A model generated the notes under the pieces. It was given only the letters and a program-made list of their open reading frames with translations. It ran no database searches and was not told the origin of the DNA. 37,516 nt of DNA from Lachnospiraceae bacterium (GTDB taxonomy: Bacteria; Bacillota; Clostridia; Lachnospirales; Lachnospiraceae), in assembly GCA_024695605.1 (NCBI GenBank), contig JAILHW010000185.1, positions 1 through 37,516 of the forward strand. Direction: 5' to 3'. A program made the translations under genes and the position numbers. Every line of letters begins with the position of its first letter. Position 1 is the stretch's first letter. Positions 8,498-16,430 of the stretch are shown in pieces.

Positions 8498-9220
8498 ATG
8501 AAGGAACTGACGCAGAAAAGAAAAAGCATAAGCTACGTTTTGAAGAGTATTGTAATACTATCCGCCATCATCGGAACGGTGTTAAGTGCTCATTCCGGCA
8601 GGGACGGGTTTATGGGAGGATCCCGTGTTTTCATGTTCTTTACAACGCAGTCCAATATTGCCATCGCGCTGATCTGCTTGGCGGGATGCATTCTGACGAT
8701 GCGAAAAAAACAGATACATGATGCATTCTATGTTATAAAGTTTGTCGGAACCGTTTCCATCACACTAACCGGTGTTGTTTTTGTGGTGCTTTTGGCGCCC
8801 ACACTTGGTCCGCGTGCCTGGAGCATTCAGAATATACTGACACATGTGGTCGTTCCGGTATTATCTGTAGTGGATTTCTTTGTTGTTTCAGCCGGCGTGG
8901 GGATGAAGAAACGGAACGTGTTCTTTGTCATCATCCCTCCGATCCTGTATGCGATCTATGCCGGGATCGGATATGTCAGAGGCTGGGAATTTGCCGAGGG
9001 CTACAACTATCCGTATTTCTTTTTGAACTGGGGAAGCAGTGCCGGCGCATTCGGCTTTTCAAACGAGCTGCCGTATATGGGGAGTGCATGGTGGATCCTG
9101 GCATTGTTTATCTTTCTGATGCTGGTCGGATATGTGTATCTGGCCATTTCCGACAGAATCGCACACAACGAGGTATCTATGGATGTCATGCCGACAGCCC
9201 TTGAATCCTCTCATAGATGA
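8498..9220 (+). CDS. Pr6Pr-type integral membrane protein (FAR-17a/AIG1-like)
   Basis: A 240-residue protein with six or seven hydrophobic segments. The pattern FFTTQSNIAIAL in the second helix, LTHVVVPVLSVVDFF in the fourth, and PYFFLNW before the last helices matches bacterial membrane proteins annotated as Pr6Pr or FAR-17a/AIG1-like. The biochemical function of the bacterial family is not established. AAAGGGG at 8482-8488 lies 9 bases from the ATG at 8498 but only 3 from the ATG at 8492, so I take 8498. The gene stands alone behind a very strong, probably repressed promoter and ends in a terminator, so it is an inducible single-gene unit. Confidence 0.7.
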   Translation: MKELTQKRKSISYVLKSIVILSAIIGTVLSAHSGRDGFMGGSRVFMFFTTQSNIAIALICLAGCILTMRKKQIHDAFYVIKFVGTVSITLTGVVFVVLLAPTLGPRAWSIQNILTHVVVPVLSVVDFFVVSAGVGMKKRNVFFVIIPPILYAIYAGIGYVRGWEFAEGYNYPYFFLNWGSSAGAFGFSNELPYMGSAWWILALFIFLMLVGYVYLAISDRIAHNEVSMDVMPTALESSHR

Positions 9221-9238
9221 TCTGTGATAGCAAAAAAC

Positions 9239-9268
9239 AAGGGCTATACGATCTGTACAGCCCTTTTA
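9239..9268 (+). terminator. terminator after the Pr6Pr-like gene
   Basis: AAGGGCT pairs with AGCCCTT around a 13-base loop, followed by TTATT on the plus strand. The convergent lipoprotein gene stops inside the left arm (9244-9246), so the structure probably serves both genes. Confidence 0.75.
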
Positions 9269-9492
9269 TTATCCAAATTGCCTTCGATTCTCATCAGTTC
9301 GTCAAGTGACACTGCTTCCTTCCAGAACAGGGAAGCGATCGTATCCGAATCCTTTTTTTCGATGCCATCAAGCATCTTTACCAGATAATCCTCCGCAATC
9401 GGGTCTTGTGTAGGGGCCCCACATCCGCAAAGCATTCCAACTGCGCATAGCACTATAACCAGTTTTCCTATCCATTTTGTAATTCTGTTCAT
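9244..9492 (-). CDS. short lipoprotein, DUF5104-like, probably truncated
   Basis: An 82-residue frame starting MNRITKWIGK with a lipoprotein signal peptide ending LCGC (lipid-carrying Cys 24). The mature part, with EDYLVKMLDGIEKKDSDTIASLF, resembles the N-terminus of DUF5104-type lipoproteins of Clostridia, which are normally about twice this length. The frame runs straight into the terminator hairpin, so the 3' half has probably been lost. AAGGAGAA 10 bases before the ATG at 9492 fixes the start; the frame stays open further upstream but without a ribosome site. Function of the family is unknown. It could be a functional short lipoprotein, but truncation is the simpler reading. Confidence 0.55.
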   Translation of the reverse strand: MNRITKWIGKLVIVLCAVGMLCGCGAPTQDPIAEDYLVKMLDGIEKKDSDTIASLFWKEAVSLDELMRIEGNLDNKRAVQIV

Positions 9493-9545
9493 ATTGATTG
9501 ATTCTCCTTCATTCACGGCCGAAATACAATTCTGTTGTCTATACG

Positions 9546-9583
9546 ATAGCCGTCCCGGCCTCAAAAACCGGACGGCTATTTTG
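9546..9583. terminator. strong hairpin between minus-strand genes
   Basis: ATAGCCGTCC and GGACGGCTAT form a 10-bp perfect stem, with two more G-C pairs possible, around an A-rich loop. On the plus strand it is followed by TTTTG; on the minus strand it comes after the acetyltransferase gene and could end that transcript, though without a clean T-tract. Confidence 0.55.
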
Positions 9584-9632
9584 AAATCCCTAAGCGTAGA
9601 TATAGCCATTTCGGCTGTGATTTGATACAATA

Positions 9633-10424
9633 CTAAATAGCTGTTTCAACTTGCTTCCTGAATTCATTTGCGTGGTTCATCACATAATAATAGGTGTACT
9701 GTTTTTCAAAGCCAAGCCTTGTATAGAGGTTTTGTGCGATCGGGTTATTTTGCATAACCTGGAGATAGATATGCGATGCGCCGCATTCCTTTGAGATCAG
9801 GATCGCTGCATGGCAAAGCTTTTTACCGAGACCCAGGCCGCGAAGGTCCGGGGCAACCACCACATTATGAAGCAGGCTGTACCCGCTCTCGATCGCCAGG
9901 GAGGCCACTGCAGCTACCCGGTCTTTCTGCATGATTTTGATATAGATCTGATCGACAGAGACCTTTGCATGAATCTTTTTTGTCAGTTCCTGTTTTTTAA
10001 CATCCGATAGCCCTTCATATGCAAAGTAGGGTTCAAACCAGCCGTCCGTATCCCGGGCATATCTGACATCTTCTAAAACGGCATCGTTATCAGAATACGC
10101 ACGAACATCGTCAAGCGCAAGCAGCATTACATCTGTCGGTTTTACCGCCTGATAGCCTCTTTGCTCCAGAAAAGAGATAAACTCTGTATCTGCGTCTGTC
10201 AACTTGAAGATGCAAGGTAGTCCATGAGCGGCATACGCCTTCTCACACCACGCAACCTTTTCCGGAAGGGCTAAGTTAGAGGGCTCTTTGATCTGTATCG
10301 AATTGGCCCTGCCTGTAAAGCCCTGTGTAAAACGAAGTTCCCATCCGTCATATTCTGTTTCCTCTAATCCCACATAACCGTTTGCGGCGATCTTTTCAAA
10401 AAAACGTATCTGTTCCTTTGTCAT
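9633..10424 (-). CDS. GNAT family N-acetyltransferase
   Basis: A 263-residue protein. The C-terminal half is a GNAT domain with motif A as VVVAPDLRGLGLGKKL and a motif B region NNPIAQNLYTRLGFEKQY. The N-terminal 130 residues (GWELRFTQGFTGRANSI, then WCEKAYAAHGLPCIFKL) match the two-domain GNAT proteins of Firmicutes with a degenerate first GNAT-like domain. Family role: acetyl transfer from acetyl-CoA to an unknown amine. I chose the ATG at 10424 because AAGGAAGAG stands about 10 bases before it; the frame is open to 10487 but the extra residues are polar, lack a ribosome site and are not family-like. The gene is convergent with the Pr6Pr-like gene and followed by a hairpin at 9546. Confidence 0.85.
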   Translation of the reverse strand: MTKEQIRFFEKIAANGYVGLEETEYDGWELRFTQGFTGRANSIQIKEPSNLALPEKVAWCEKAYAAHGLPCIFKLTDADTEFISFLEQRGYQAVKPTDVMLLALDDVRAYSDNDAVLEDVRYARDTDGWFEPYFAYEGLSDVKKQELTKKIHAKVSVDQIYIKIMQKDRVAAVASLAIESGYSLLHNVVVAPDLRGLGLGKKLCHAAILISKECGASHIYLQVMQNNPIAQNLYTRLGFEKQYTYYYVMNHANEFRKQVETAI

Positions 10425-10453
10425 ACGGTGTCTCTTCCTTTCTTCGCCACCTG

Positions 10454-10738
10454 TTACTTCGTCCGGATCTTTCGCACCCTGCTCCATTTGGAATATGTTT
10501 TTTTGCCTTTTTTCAATTCCCAGCCATGAAATATAAAGCCCGGTTTGTCGGGAAGAGCAGTCATCTTAACGGAATCGATCCGGCAGGCATAAAAGGTATG
10601 GGATGTACCATAGCTATTAAAGTCATACTCGTTAGACGGTTGATAACTCGGAGATAAGGGATACTGAACTTCTCTCTGATCCCGAATAGGTGTAAAAATC
10701 ATCGGTATCATTATTACAGATATATTCATACAAAGCAA
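10454..10738 (-). pseudogene. possible fragment of a repeat-domain surface protein
   Basis: An open frame of 94 codons without an ATG start at its beginning (TTG) and without a ribosome site. The end, with PGFIFHGWELKKGKKTY, resembles the FxGW motif of InlB-type B-repeats, as found in secreted Lachnospiraceae proteins. It could be the last piece of such a protein, or a chance frame. It ends 29 bases before the acetyltransferase start. Confidence 0.25.
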
Positions 10739-10753
10739 GAGCCTTTCTGATAT

Positions 10754-10791
10754 ATGAATCTATTGAAAGAGCTGATTCATAATGCTATACT
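10754..10791 (+). promoter_or_regulatory. promoter of the HD-GYP gene with an overlapping inverted repeat
   Basis: TTGAAA (10763-10768), a 17-bp spacer and TATACT (10786-10791) form a good sigma-A promoter. ATGAATC (10754-10760) and GATTCAT (10774-10780) are perfect inverted repeats flanking and overlapping the -35 and spacer, a plausible operator. Confidence 0.7.
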
Positions 10792-10831
10792 TTTCCTTGT
10801 TTTTACCAATGTTTAATCCGGAGGTCAATCG

Positions 10832-11236
10832 ATGTCGAGTCTGTTCATGGTTGCAGATTGTTTATTATACATATTCAGCGCCGCCTATTTTGCGGTGATC
10901 TCACGAAAACTGTTTTTGCATGGAAAGAGCAAAGCGGCAGCGGTGGTATTGTTTATGATCTCACCGTCGGTGAGCGTGTTTTTACCCATGATGACACAAC
11001 TGTGGTTTGAGAACGTACAGGACGGCTTGGAGCAGGCCCTGCTGAAGTCTGCGGCGTATGCCGTGTTCGAACTGCTGCTTCAGTTTGTTTTTCTGGTAAT
11101 CTATATAAAAGTGGTTCGGGCGAAGAATCCGTCCATAGCCGTATTTATCTATCTGTGTTCCGCTATGCTCGTACCCGGGATCATTTTTTTGTTTGATGCA
11201 GCAGGAACCACTGCCCGTCATCGCATTTATCTTTAA
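10832..11236 (+). pseudogene. 5' part of a frameshifted HD-GYP phosphodiesterase gene: membrane domain
   Basis: A 134-residue frame made mostly of hydrophobic helices (four segments). GGAGG 7 bases before the ATG and the promoter at 10763 show a genuine gene start. The frame runs past a T7 run (11184-11190) into a short unrelated tail and stops at 11236. The frame that continues the protein sensibly is shifted by one base: removing one T restores LVPGIIF followed by CLMQQEPLPV and leads into the HD-GYP frame. So this is the sensor half of a protein of about 418 residues, split by one extra T. It could be an assembly error in a homopolymer, a slippage-based switch, or a true mutation. Confidence 0.75.
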
Positions 11237-12089
11237 TAATCTCATGTATGGGTTGTTTATGGCAACATCGTCCATTATTAATTTTTCTACGCTGAGCTTA
11301 AGCGGGATGAATGATTTTTTGAAAAGCGATCCGCGAGGCGAAACCGCAAAGGAAGTTATGCGGATCCTGGTACAGTGCATGGAGGCGCAGACGGTAGTTT
11401 ATGTATATCCGAGTATCATTACGACCATTGTGCTGATCATCGCGGTATCCACTATCGTAAAAAATATCACTTACATGAATGAGACCATCAGGACTCATGG
11501 GCAGATCAAGGCACTTTCCGTAGAAGTCATGGAAGCCCTTGCCCATACCATCGATGCAAAGGATGAGTATACGAGAGGCCATTCCGTGCGGGTGGCAAAA
11601 TATTCCAAAATGATCGCTGAAAAAATGGGGCTGAATGCGGAAGAATGCGAGAATGTGTATTATATGGGACTTTTGCATGATATCGGCAAGATCGGTGTGC
11701 CCAATGAGATCATCAACAAGCCGGCTCGTCTGACGGATGATGAGTATGGAGTCATCAAAAAGCATCCTGTGACAGGCTTTGATATTCTGGCGGAGATCAA
11801 AACAAGGCCGGATCTTGCAACGGGGGCCAGATGGCATCATGAACGGTATGACGGCAGCGGTTACCCGGATCATAAAACAGGAGAGGAAATCCCGCTTCCT
11901 GCGCGTATCATTTCCGTAGCCGACAGTTATGATGCCATGACCTCCAACAGAAGTTATCGAAAATATCTGCCCCAGGATGTGGTCAGGGGTGAGATTGAAG
12001 CAAACATCGGTACCCAATTTGATGAACAGCCGGCAAGAGCAATGCTGCAGATCATAGATGAGGATACGGATTATATGTTTCACGAGTAA
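11193..12089 (+). pseudogene. 3' part of the frameshifted gene: HD-GYP c-di-GMP phosphodiesterase domain
   Basis: A 298-codon frame. The first 90 residues hold the last two membrane segments; the rest is a full HD-GYP domain: HDIGKIG near residue 161, the KKHP motif, HHERYDGSGYPD near residue 215 (the GYP signature), and the VADSYDAMTSNRSYR end. HD-GYP domains hydrolyse cyclic di-GMP and every catalytic motif is present, so the intact protein would be an active membrane-anchored enzyme. This frame has no good start: the T7-run frameshift separates it from the promoter and ribosome site. ATG 11196 or 11245 might give low expression. I treat it with the preceding feature as one broken gene, 10832-12089. 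Confidence 0.85.
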
Positions 12090-12095
12090 AGGATA

Positions 12096-12155
12096 TATAC
12101 AAACTGAGCGGGACCTGTTTTTTTTCAGTCATCAGTACAGGCTCCCTGAATTTAC
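12096..12155. terminator. weak hairpin after the HD-GYP gene
   Basis: GGGACCTGT pairs with ACAGGCTCCC with one bulge around a loop that contains a T8 run. The T-run is in the loop and not after the stem, so termination is uncertain. Confidence 0.3.
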
Positions 12156-12338
12156 GATGGGCTGTGCATCCTTATTGCCGCACAGAACCACCAATAGATT
12201 TGAAACCATAGCCGCCTTACGTTCCTCATCCAGATCAACAGTCTGTTTTTCGGCAAGTCTTTCAAGCGCCATTTCTACCATACCAACTGCACCGTCTACG
12301 ATCAGCTTCCGGGCATCCACAACGCAAAAAGATATCAC
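12132..12338 (-). pseudogene. C-terminal remnant of an SPFH (band 7) domain protein
   Basis: A 68-codon frame beginning at a GTG with an upstream stop close by. Its sequence, including [20 protein letters not shown] and then [19 protein letters not shown], matches the extreme C-terminus of SPFH-domain proteins of Clostridia that are normally over 300 residues. No ribosome site is visible and the SPFH core is absent, so this is the tail of a lost gene. SPFH proteins scaffold membrane microdomains; this fragment should have no such role. It is convergent with the HD-GYP gene. Confidence 0.6.
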
Positions 12339-12352
12339 AACGATTTATTTAT

Positions 12353-12370
12353 GCTAAATGCATGTTTAGC
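12353..12370. repeat. short inverted repeat GCTAAA-TGCATG-TTTAGC
   Basis: A perfect 6-bp stem in the AT-rich gap before the MATE gene. Its role is unclear; it could be an operator or the scar of a lost terminator. Confidence 0.3.
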
Positions 12371-12475
12371 TGATTATGCCAAAAACAAGAGGAAAAAAAA
12401 CAAATTCCGATAAGATTTGTATTTGAAAATCCGATAGACTAGTGTTCATCAGATAAATTTGGAGTGTGTAGTAGT

Positions 12476-13861
12476 ATGAAGAGCAATATCACCGACATGA
12501 CGCAAGGGAGTCCGACAGGACATCTCTTGCTGTTTTCACTTCCGATGATGATCGGAAATATCTTTCAACAGGCATACAATCTGGCCGACTCTATCATTGT
12601 CGGCCGCTTTGTGGGTGCAGATGCATTTGCGGCAGTCGGGGCGACCGGTTCCATCTGCTTTTTGTTTTTTGCGCTTTGCAACGGACTTGGCGGTGGCGGC
12701 GGCATCGTGGTTTCCCAATACTATGGGGCCCATGATGATGACAATGTGAAACGATGCGTCGTCAATACCGGATTCATCATGCTCCTGACACCGATCCTGT
12801 TTGGAGTTGTCGGCTTCCTGCTGGCGCCGCAGCTGCTTAAGCTTTTGAGTACACCCGCCACGATCCTGGCGGATGCGGTTTCCTATACCCGCTATATGTG
12901 CGTGGGACTTTTGTTTGTATCTCTCTATAATTATGTGTCCTCCATGATGAGGGCGCTGGGGGATTCGAAGACCCCTTTGTACTTTCTGATATTTTCCACC
13001 TTCCTCAATATCGTGCTGGATGTCGTGCTCGTGGTCTATCTGTCTATGGGGATCACGGGTGCGGCTCTTGCCACGATCCTGTCCCAGCTGGTATCGGTGA
13101 TCCTTTGCGGCGTCTTTGCCTACTTCACGAATCCGTATTTTAAACCGGAAAAAAGACTGCTTTCGCTGTCGGGGCACATGTGCTATAAGATCATCCGGCT
13201 GGGTGTTCCCATGTCGCTTCAGTTCGGTCTGATCGCCATTTCCTCCATGGCGGTGCAGCGCGTTGTCAATTCCTTCGGAACCGTGGTGGTCGCTGCGTTT
13301 ACGGCAACCAACAGGATAGAGCAGCTGATCCACCAGCCCTATACGACCCTGTCGGCCGCCCTTTCCACATACTGCGGACAGAATTTCGGTGCAAACAGAA
13401 AGGACCGCGTCTATAGCGGATACCGTGCCGCACTTCGGATCATGCTCATACTGACCGTGGTCCTGATCCTCGGCATGCAGTTTTTCGGAAAAGCGATCAC
13501 GGGACTTTTTGTTGAAGATGAAGCAGTCGTTGCACTGGGAGCCCTGGGGCTTCGGATCTGCAGTCTGTTCTATTTTGCCCTGGGCCTGATCTATGTGGTC
13601 CGCGGTATCCTGACAGGGATCGGCGATGCCTTTTTCCAGCTGTTTAACGGTTTGATCGAAGTGATCGGCCGCTTTACGCTCCCGATCCTCTTTACTTCGT
13701 ATCTCGGCTTCGGGCAGACCGGTATCTGGTTATCCGCCGGCGTGGTCTGGGTTCTCAGCGGCGCTACGGCATGGATGCGGTACCATAGTTATTTCAGGAA
13801 AAAGCTCAAGCCCGAAGATCTCATACCTCCGGGATCAGAAGTTTCTCCTTTAAACTTTTGA
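12476..13861 (+). CDS. MATE family multidrug/metabolite exporter
   Basis: A full-length 461-residue MATE protein with 12 predicted helices in two bundles. The start LLLFSLPMMIGNIFQQAYNL, the ADSIIVGRFVGADAFAAVG segment, and the start of the second bundle, LGVPMSLQFGLIAISS, are typical of the DinF/NorM-like branch in Clostridia. MATE pumps export cationic drugs, toxins or metabolites in exchange for Na+ or H+; the substrate here is unknown. GGAG at 12461-12464 sits 11 bases before the ATG at 12476, so I prefer that to the GTG at 12464. It contrasts with the truncated MATE at 7373-8311, to which it is only distantly similar. It appears to be a single-gene unit. Confidence 0.92.
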   Translation: MKSNITDMTQGSPTGHLLLFSLPMMIGNIFQQAYNLADSIIVGRFVGADAFAAVGATGSICFLFFALCNGLGGGGGIVVSQYYGAHDDDNVKRCVVNTGFIMLLTPILFGVVGFLLAPQLLKLLSTPATILADAVSYTRYMCVGLLFVSLYNYVSSMMRALGDSKTPLYFLIFSTFLNIVLDVVLVVYLSMGITGAALATILSQLVSVILCGVFAYFTNPYFKPEKRLLSLSGHMCYKIIRLGVPMSLQFGLIAISSMAVQRVVNSFGTVVVAAFTATNRIEQLIHQPYTTLSAALSTYCGQNFGANRKDRVYSGYRAALRIMLILTVVLILGMQFFGKAITGLFVEDEAVVALGALGLRICSLFYFALGLIYVVRGILTGIGDAFFQLFNGLIEVIGRFTLPILFTSYLGFGQTGIWLSAGVVWVLSGATAWMRYHSYFRKKLKPEDLIPPGSEVSPLNF

Positions 13862-13868
13862 TCACCCT

Positions 13869-13896
13869 TTGAAAAGAGACGGGGTTGCGATATAAT
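13869..13896 (+). promoter_or_regulatory. sigma-A promoter before the truncated helical gene
   Basis: TTGAAA (13869-13874), a 16-bp spacer and TATAAT (13891-13896). GGTTGC (13883-13888) and GCAACC (13914-13919) form an inverted repeat around the -10. The promoter survives although its gene has lost its 5' end. Confidence 0.65.
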
Positions 13897-13977
13897 AAAA
13901 TGCGAAGCTTGTTGCAACCAAATCGGATGAAGAGAGGTCTTAGGATCAGAAGAGAAAACATCCGGCGCACAAAATGA

Positions 13978-14808
13978 AGTCGGAATCTTTTACATAGGGA
14001 GGAAAAAGAGCTTCCGTCGGCTGCCGCTCTCGGATATGACTATAATGCCTTTGTTCTGGAATACAAGGATCGTGAGGACCTGAAAAAGGAATATGAACAG
14101 GCGCTGCTGCAGGAGGAACGGACAAAGTATATAGAATTCACGACTTATGCCAAAAATGGCCTGAAAAAAGACGATGCCACCTATAAAGCTCCTTATATCA
14201 TGTTTGAAATGGCGAATAAGGTGGATGACGATTTTGATAAGAATGAGATCAAGCAGTCCTGCAAGGATTTGCTGGCCCAAAACAGCACGCAGTTCGGAGT
14301 CTCCAAGAAGGATTTTCTGAAGGCTGCCAATATGATCGTGGCGGACACACTGTTGTCACCTGCGTTTGACAAGACTTTTTTTGACAGTGATAAGGTAAAA
14401 AGAGGCGGCTTTTCGGATATTACGAAGCTGAACAAAGCGGTGATCGATTTGAGAGAGCAGATCGTTCATGATCCGATCTTTCAGGATGTGATCAACAGCC
14501 GACCCACCTACAAAAATTTTGTGTCCAGGTATAAGGACGCGGTTCGCAAGGAGGTCAATAAAAAGATCAACAATGAGAAGTCTCTGAAGGAGGTTGGCAA
14601 AAGAAAGGATTCTGAGGTCGCGCAGTATGAGAAATATGCAAAGGAGAACACAGCCGAGATCCAGGAGGGTGAATTTGAACGCATCAAAGAGACCAGACTT
14701 TCAGCGGTTGAAAAGCTGACCTTTACCACCGATAAGATCGTAAACCGGTGCAGGGACAAATTTGTTCAAAACCACGTCGCAAAGGTGCAAAATCCGGTGA
14801 TGAAATAA
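13978..14808 (+). pseudogene. C-terminal part of a large helical Lachnospiraceae protein
   Basis: The frame is open from 13978 and reads sensible protein from about 14008 (ELPSAAALGYDYNAFVLEY), but has no start codon until ATG 14200, which has no ribosome site. From 14200 it gives 202 residues, charged and helical, with REQIVHDPIFQDVI, YKDAVRKEVNKKIN and a C-terminal RLSAVEKL segment. The same landmarks, in the same order, occur in the gene at 27830-28363 (LLQDEVFLGVL, YTKAVRKSINQKI, RLQVVENL), so both are tails of one protein family. I recognise the style as part of long, uncharacterised Lachnospiraceae proteins, with no known function. The gene is 5'-truncated: the promoter at 13869 is followed by a 7-codon mini-frame (ATG 13974 to TAG 13995-13997) that leads into it out of frame. 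Confidence 0.6.
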
Positions 14809-14823
14809 CCCCGGACCCTTTGC

Positions 14824-15321
14824 TTAATCATCGCCCGCTTCGATATACTTTCCGTCATCCTCGATGCGAAGCAGCGTTCCGTAGGCATGACCCAGCTCCG
14901 CAAGGGAGTTTCTGAGAATGTTATAATCGGAAAGCTCGCTTTTGTCGATGACTCCGTCCATGGAGATCTCGATGAGGCGGTTGATATCGATCTGCTTTAG
15001 CTTGTTCAGTTCATTCATGATCTTCATCATGGTGGTGCTCAAAAGCTCCTCATCCATCGGATCCACGGGAAGCAGGTCGATCTCCTTTCCCACAGGGCAC
15101 TCAGCATAGCAATACCAGCGGCAGAGCCGCTTGCCGTTCAGGTTCCGGGACAGATTGACAATGTCCTCGGGACTGGGAGTGGCTTTGCCGCGTTCGTAAT
15201 CCCCCAGCTTATCTCTTGTGAGCAGCGCTTCTTCTGCCAGCTGCTCCTGACTTTTGTCATATTTGCGGCGAAGCTCTTTATAGACTTCGCAGTTTTTCAT
15301 TTTTGCTTCCGGTTTGTTCAT
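14824..15321 (-). CDS. XRE-family transcriptional regulator with a Cys-x3-Cys-x3-Cys motif
   Basis: A 165-residue protein. Residues about 12-65 are an XRE/Cro helix-turn-helix (KYDKSQEQLAEEALLTRDKL, then DYERGKATPSPEDI). Directly after it, residues 67-75 read CRWYCYAEC and then PVG, a three-cysteine motif seen in a Clostridia family of XRE regulators and suggestive of metal, Fe-S or redox sensing. The C-terminal 90 residues form helices, probably for dimerisation. The ATG at 15321 has GGGAGGA 6 bases upstream; longer upstream frames lack such a site. It is divergent from the PAS-GGDEF-EAL gene across 136 bp and convergent with the helical-tail pseudogene. Its target is not known, but the divergent arrangement makes control of its neighbour possible. 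Confidence 0.8.
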   Translation of the reverse strand: MNKPEAKMKNCEVYKELRRKYDKSQEQLAEEALLTRDKLGDYERGKATPSPEDIVNLSRNLNGKRLCRWYCYAECPVGKEIDLLPVDPMDEELLSTTMMKIMNELNKLKQIDINRLIEISMDGVIDKSELSDYNILRNSLAELGHAYGTLLRIEDDGKYIEAGDD

Positions 15322-15353
15322 AATATCCTCCCTCAAAAATCGGTAAACTACGT

Positions 15354-15391
15354 TTGCATTATAGCAAAAAAAAGCCGACTTGTGGTATAAT
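15354..15391. promoter_or_regulatory. divergent promoter region
   Basis: On the plus strand TGTGGTATAAT (-10 at 15386-15391, followed by a second TATAAT at 15391-15396) resembles an extended -10 element for the PAS-GGDEF-EAL gene. On the minus strand TATAAT (plus-strand ATTATA at 15358-15363) is a -10 candidate for the XRE gene. The -35 elements are poor for both, as expected for activator-dependent or extended -10 promoters. Confidence 0.5.
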
Positions 15392-15457
15392 ATAATCGGT
15401 TTTTGTAACGATTTCAAAAGGTCATGTATGCTTGATAGAAACCGGGGTGATTTTTCT

Positions 15458-16401
15458 ATGGACGGTCAGATCACACAAGAAGCAAAAAAACGGCTGGATC
15501 AGCTGTTTGAGAGCTATTCCATTATTGCGGAGGATACCTTCGTATTCCTTTGTGATATGCAATATGATTATTCAAGATGGTCCAAGGCATTGGTGGAGAA
15601 TTTTGATCTGCCATCGGAATATATGTATCGTGCCGGAGAGATCTGGGAGGAGCATATTCATCCGGAGGACCGGAAGGCTTACAGAGAGGGCCTGGATGCC
15701 ATTTTTCGGGGCGGCAGGCAGGACACGATATGCAGTATCGTGCAAGGCGGCCGGACAGCGCATATGATATGTGCACCTGCCGCGGGATCGTGATCGCGGA
15801 TGATGACGGCAATCCGCAATATTTCGGCGGTGCGATCCGAAACCACAATAAGCAAAGCTATATCGATTCCCTGACCGGACTTCGTAACCAGTATGGCTTT
15901 TTCTCGGATCTGCAAAGCTATATCAAAAACAAAATACCCATCCGGATCGGTATGGCCGGGATCGGGAAGCTGACGGAGGTCAATGAGGTTTACGGCTATC
16001 ATGTGGGCAATAAGATCCTTCAGCATTTCGGCCGGTTTCTGATGGATAACGTAACCCTTCGGGCCGGCGGCGTCCGGGTGGCACTGGATGATTTCGGCAC
16101 AGGCTTTTCTTCCGTGGGACTTGTGAAGAATCTGCCCTTTGATACCATCAAGATCGACCGCAGCTTTGTGCAGCAGATCGAGCAGGATGAAAGGGAGAAA
16201 AAGCTGCTGAACAACTTTACGGATATCGCCGGGATTTTTGGAGCGGATGTCTGTGTGGAGGGGATCGAGACCACAGGCATGTGCGATATCATCAGGGACT
16301 ATGGCATTCACAGCTTCCAGGGATACTACTATTCCAAGCCCATCCCCATTGATGAGCTTTTGGATAAGGTAAAAAGCGGAGCGGATTGTTTTGCCAGATA
16401 A
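15458..16401 (+). pseudogene. broken PAS-GGDEF-EAL cyclic di-GMP signalling gene
   Basis: The gene starts at ATG 15458 with GGGGTGA 8-9 bases upstream and encodes a PAS sensor domain (WSKALVENFDLPSEYMYRAG, then EEHIHPEDRKAYREGL). Three faults follow. First, an AC duplication at 15723-15726 shifts the frame, and the first frame ends at 15793; without it the reading GGRQ-D-DMQYRARRPD is restored. Second, after the start of a GGDEF domain (DSLTGLRNQYGFF to HFGRFLMDN) the sequence jumps, near 16054-16074, straight into the last third of an EAL domain (RVALDDFGTGFSS, KIDRSF, CVEGIET). Third, both the GGDEF signature and the EAL active-site motif are therefore missing. Intact relatives make or degrade cyclic di-GMP; this one cannot. 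The second frame, from about 15727 to 16401, is otherwise open. Confidence 0.8.
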
Positions 16402-16430
16402 GAGAAGCTGAAATGAGCAGGGGGAAGCGT

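Noticed and set aside
11298-12083. Long minus-strand frame of 261 codons opposite the HD-GYP domain
   Set aside because: Shadow of the conserved HD-GYP reading frame; His- and Ile-rich, no family resemblance.
12058-12357. 99-codon plus-strand frame overlapping the end of the HD-GYP gene
   Set aside because: Antisense to the recognisable SPFH tail and Ser/Arg/Thr-rich without a start signal.
12536-13333. 265-codon minus-strand frame within the MATE gene
   Set aside because: Antisense shadow with a His/Arg/Gln-rich composition typical of non-coding frames.
14800-14823. AACCCCGGACCC after the helical-tail pseudogene as a repeat copy
   Set aside because: Only a few bases match and there is neither core nor paired end.
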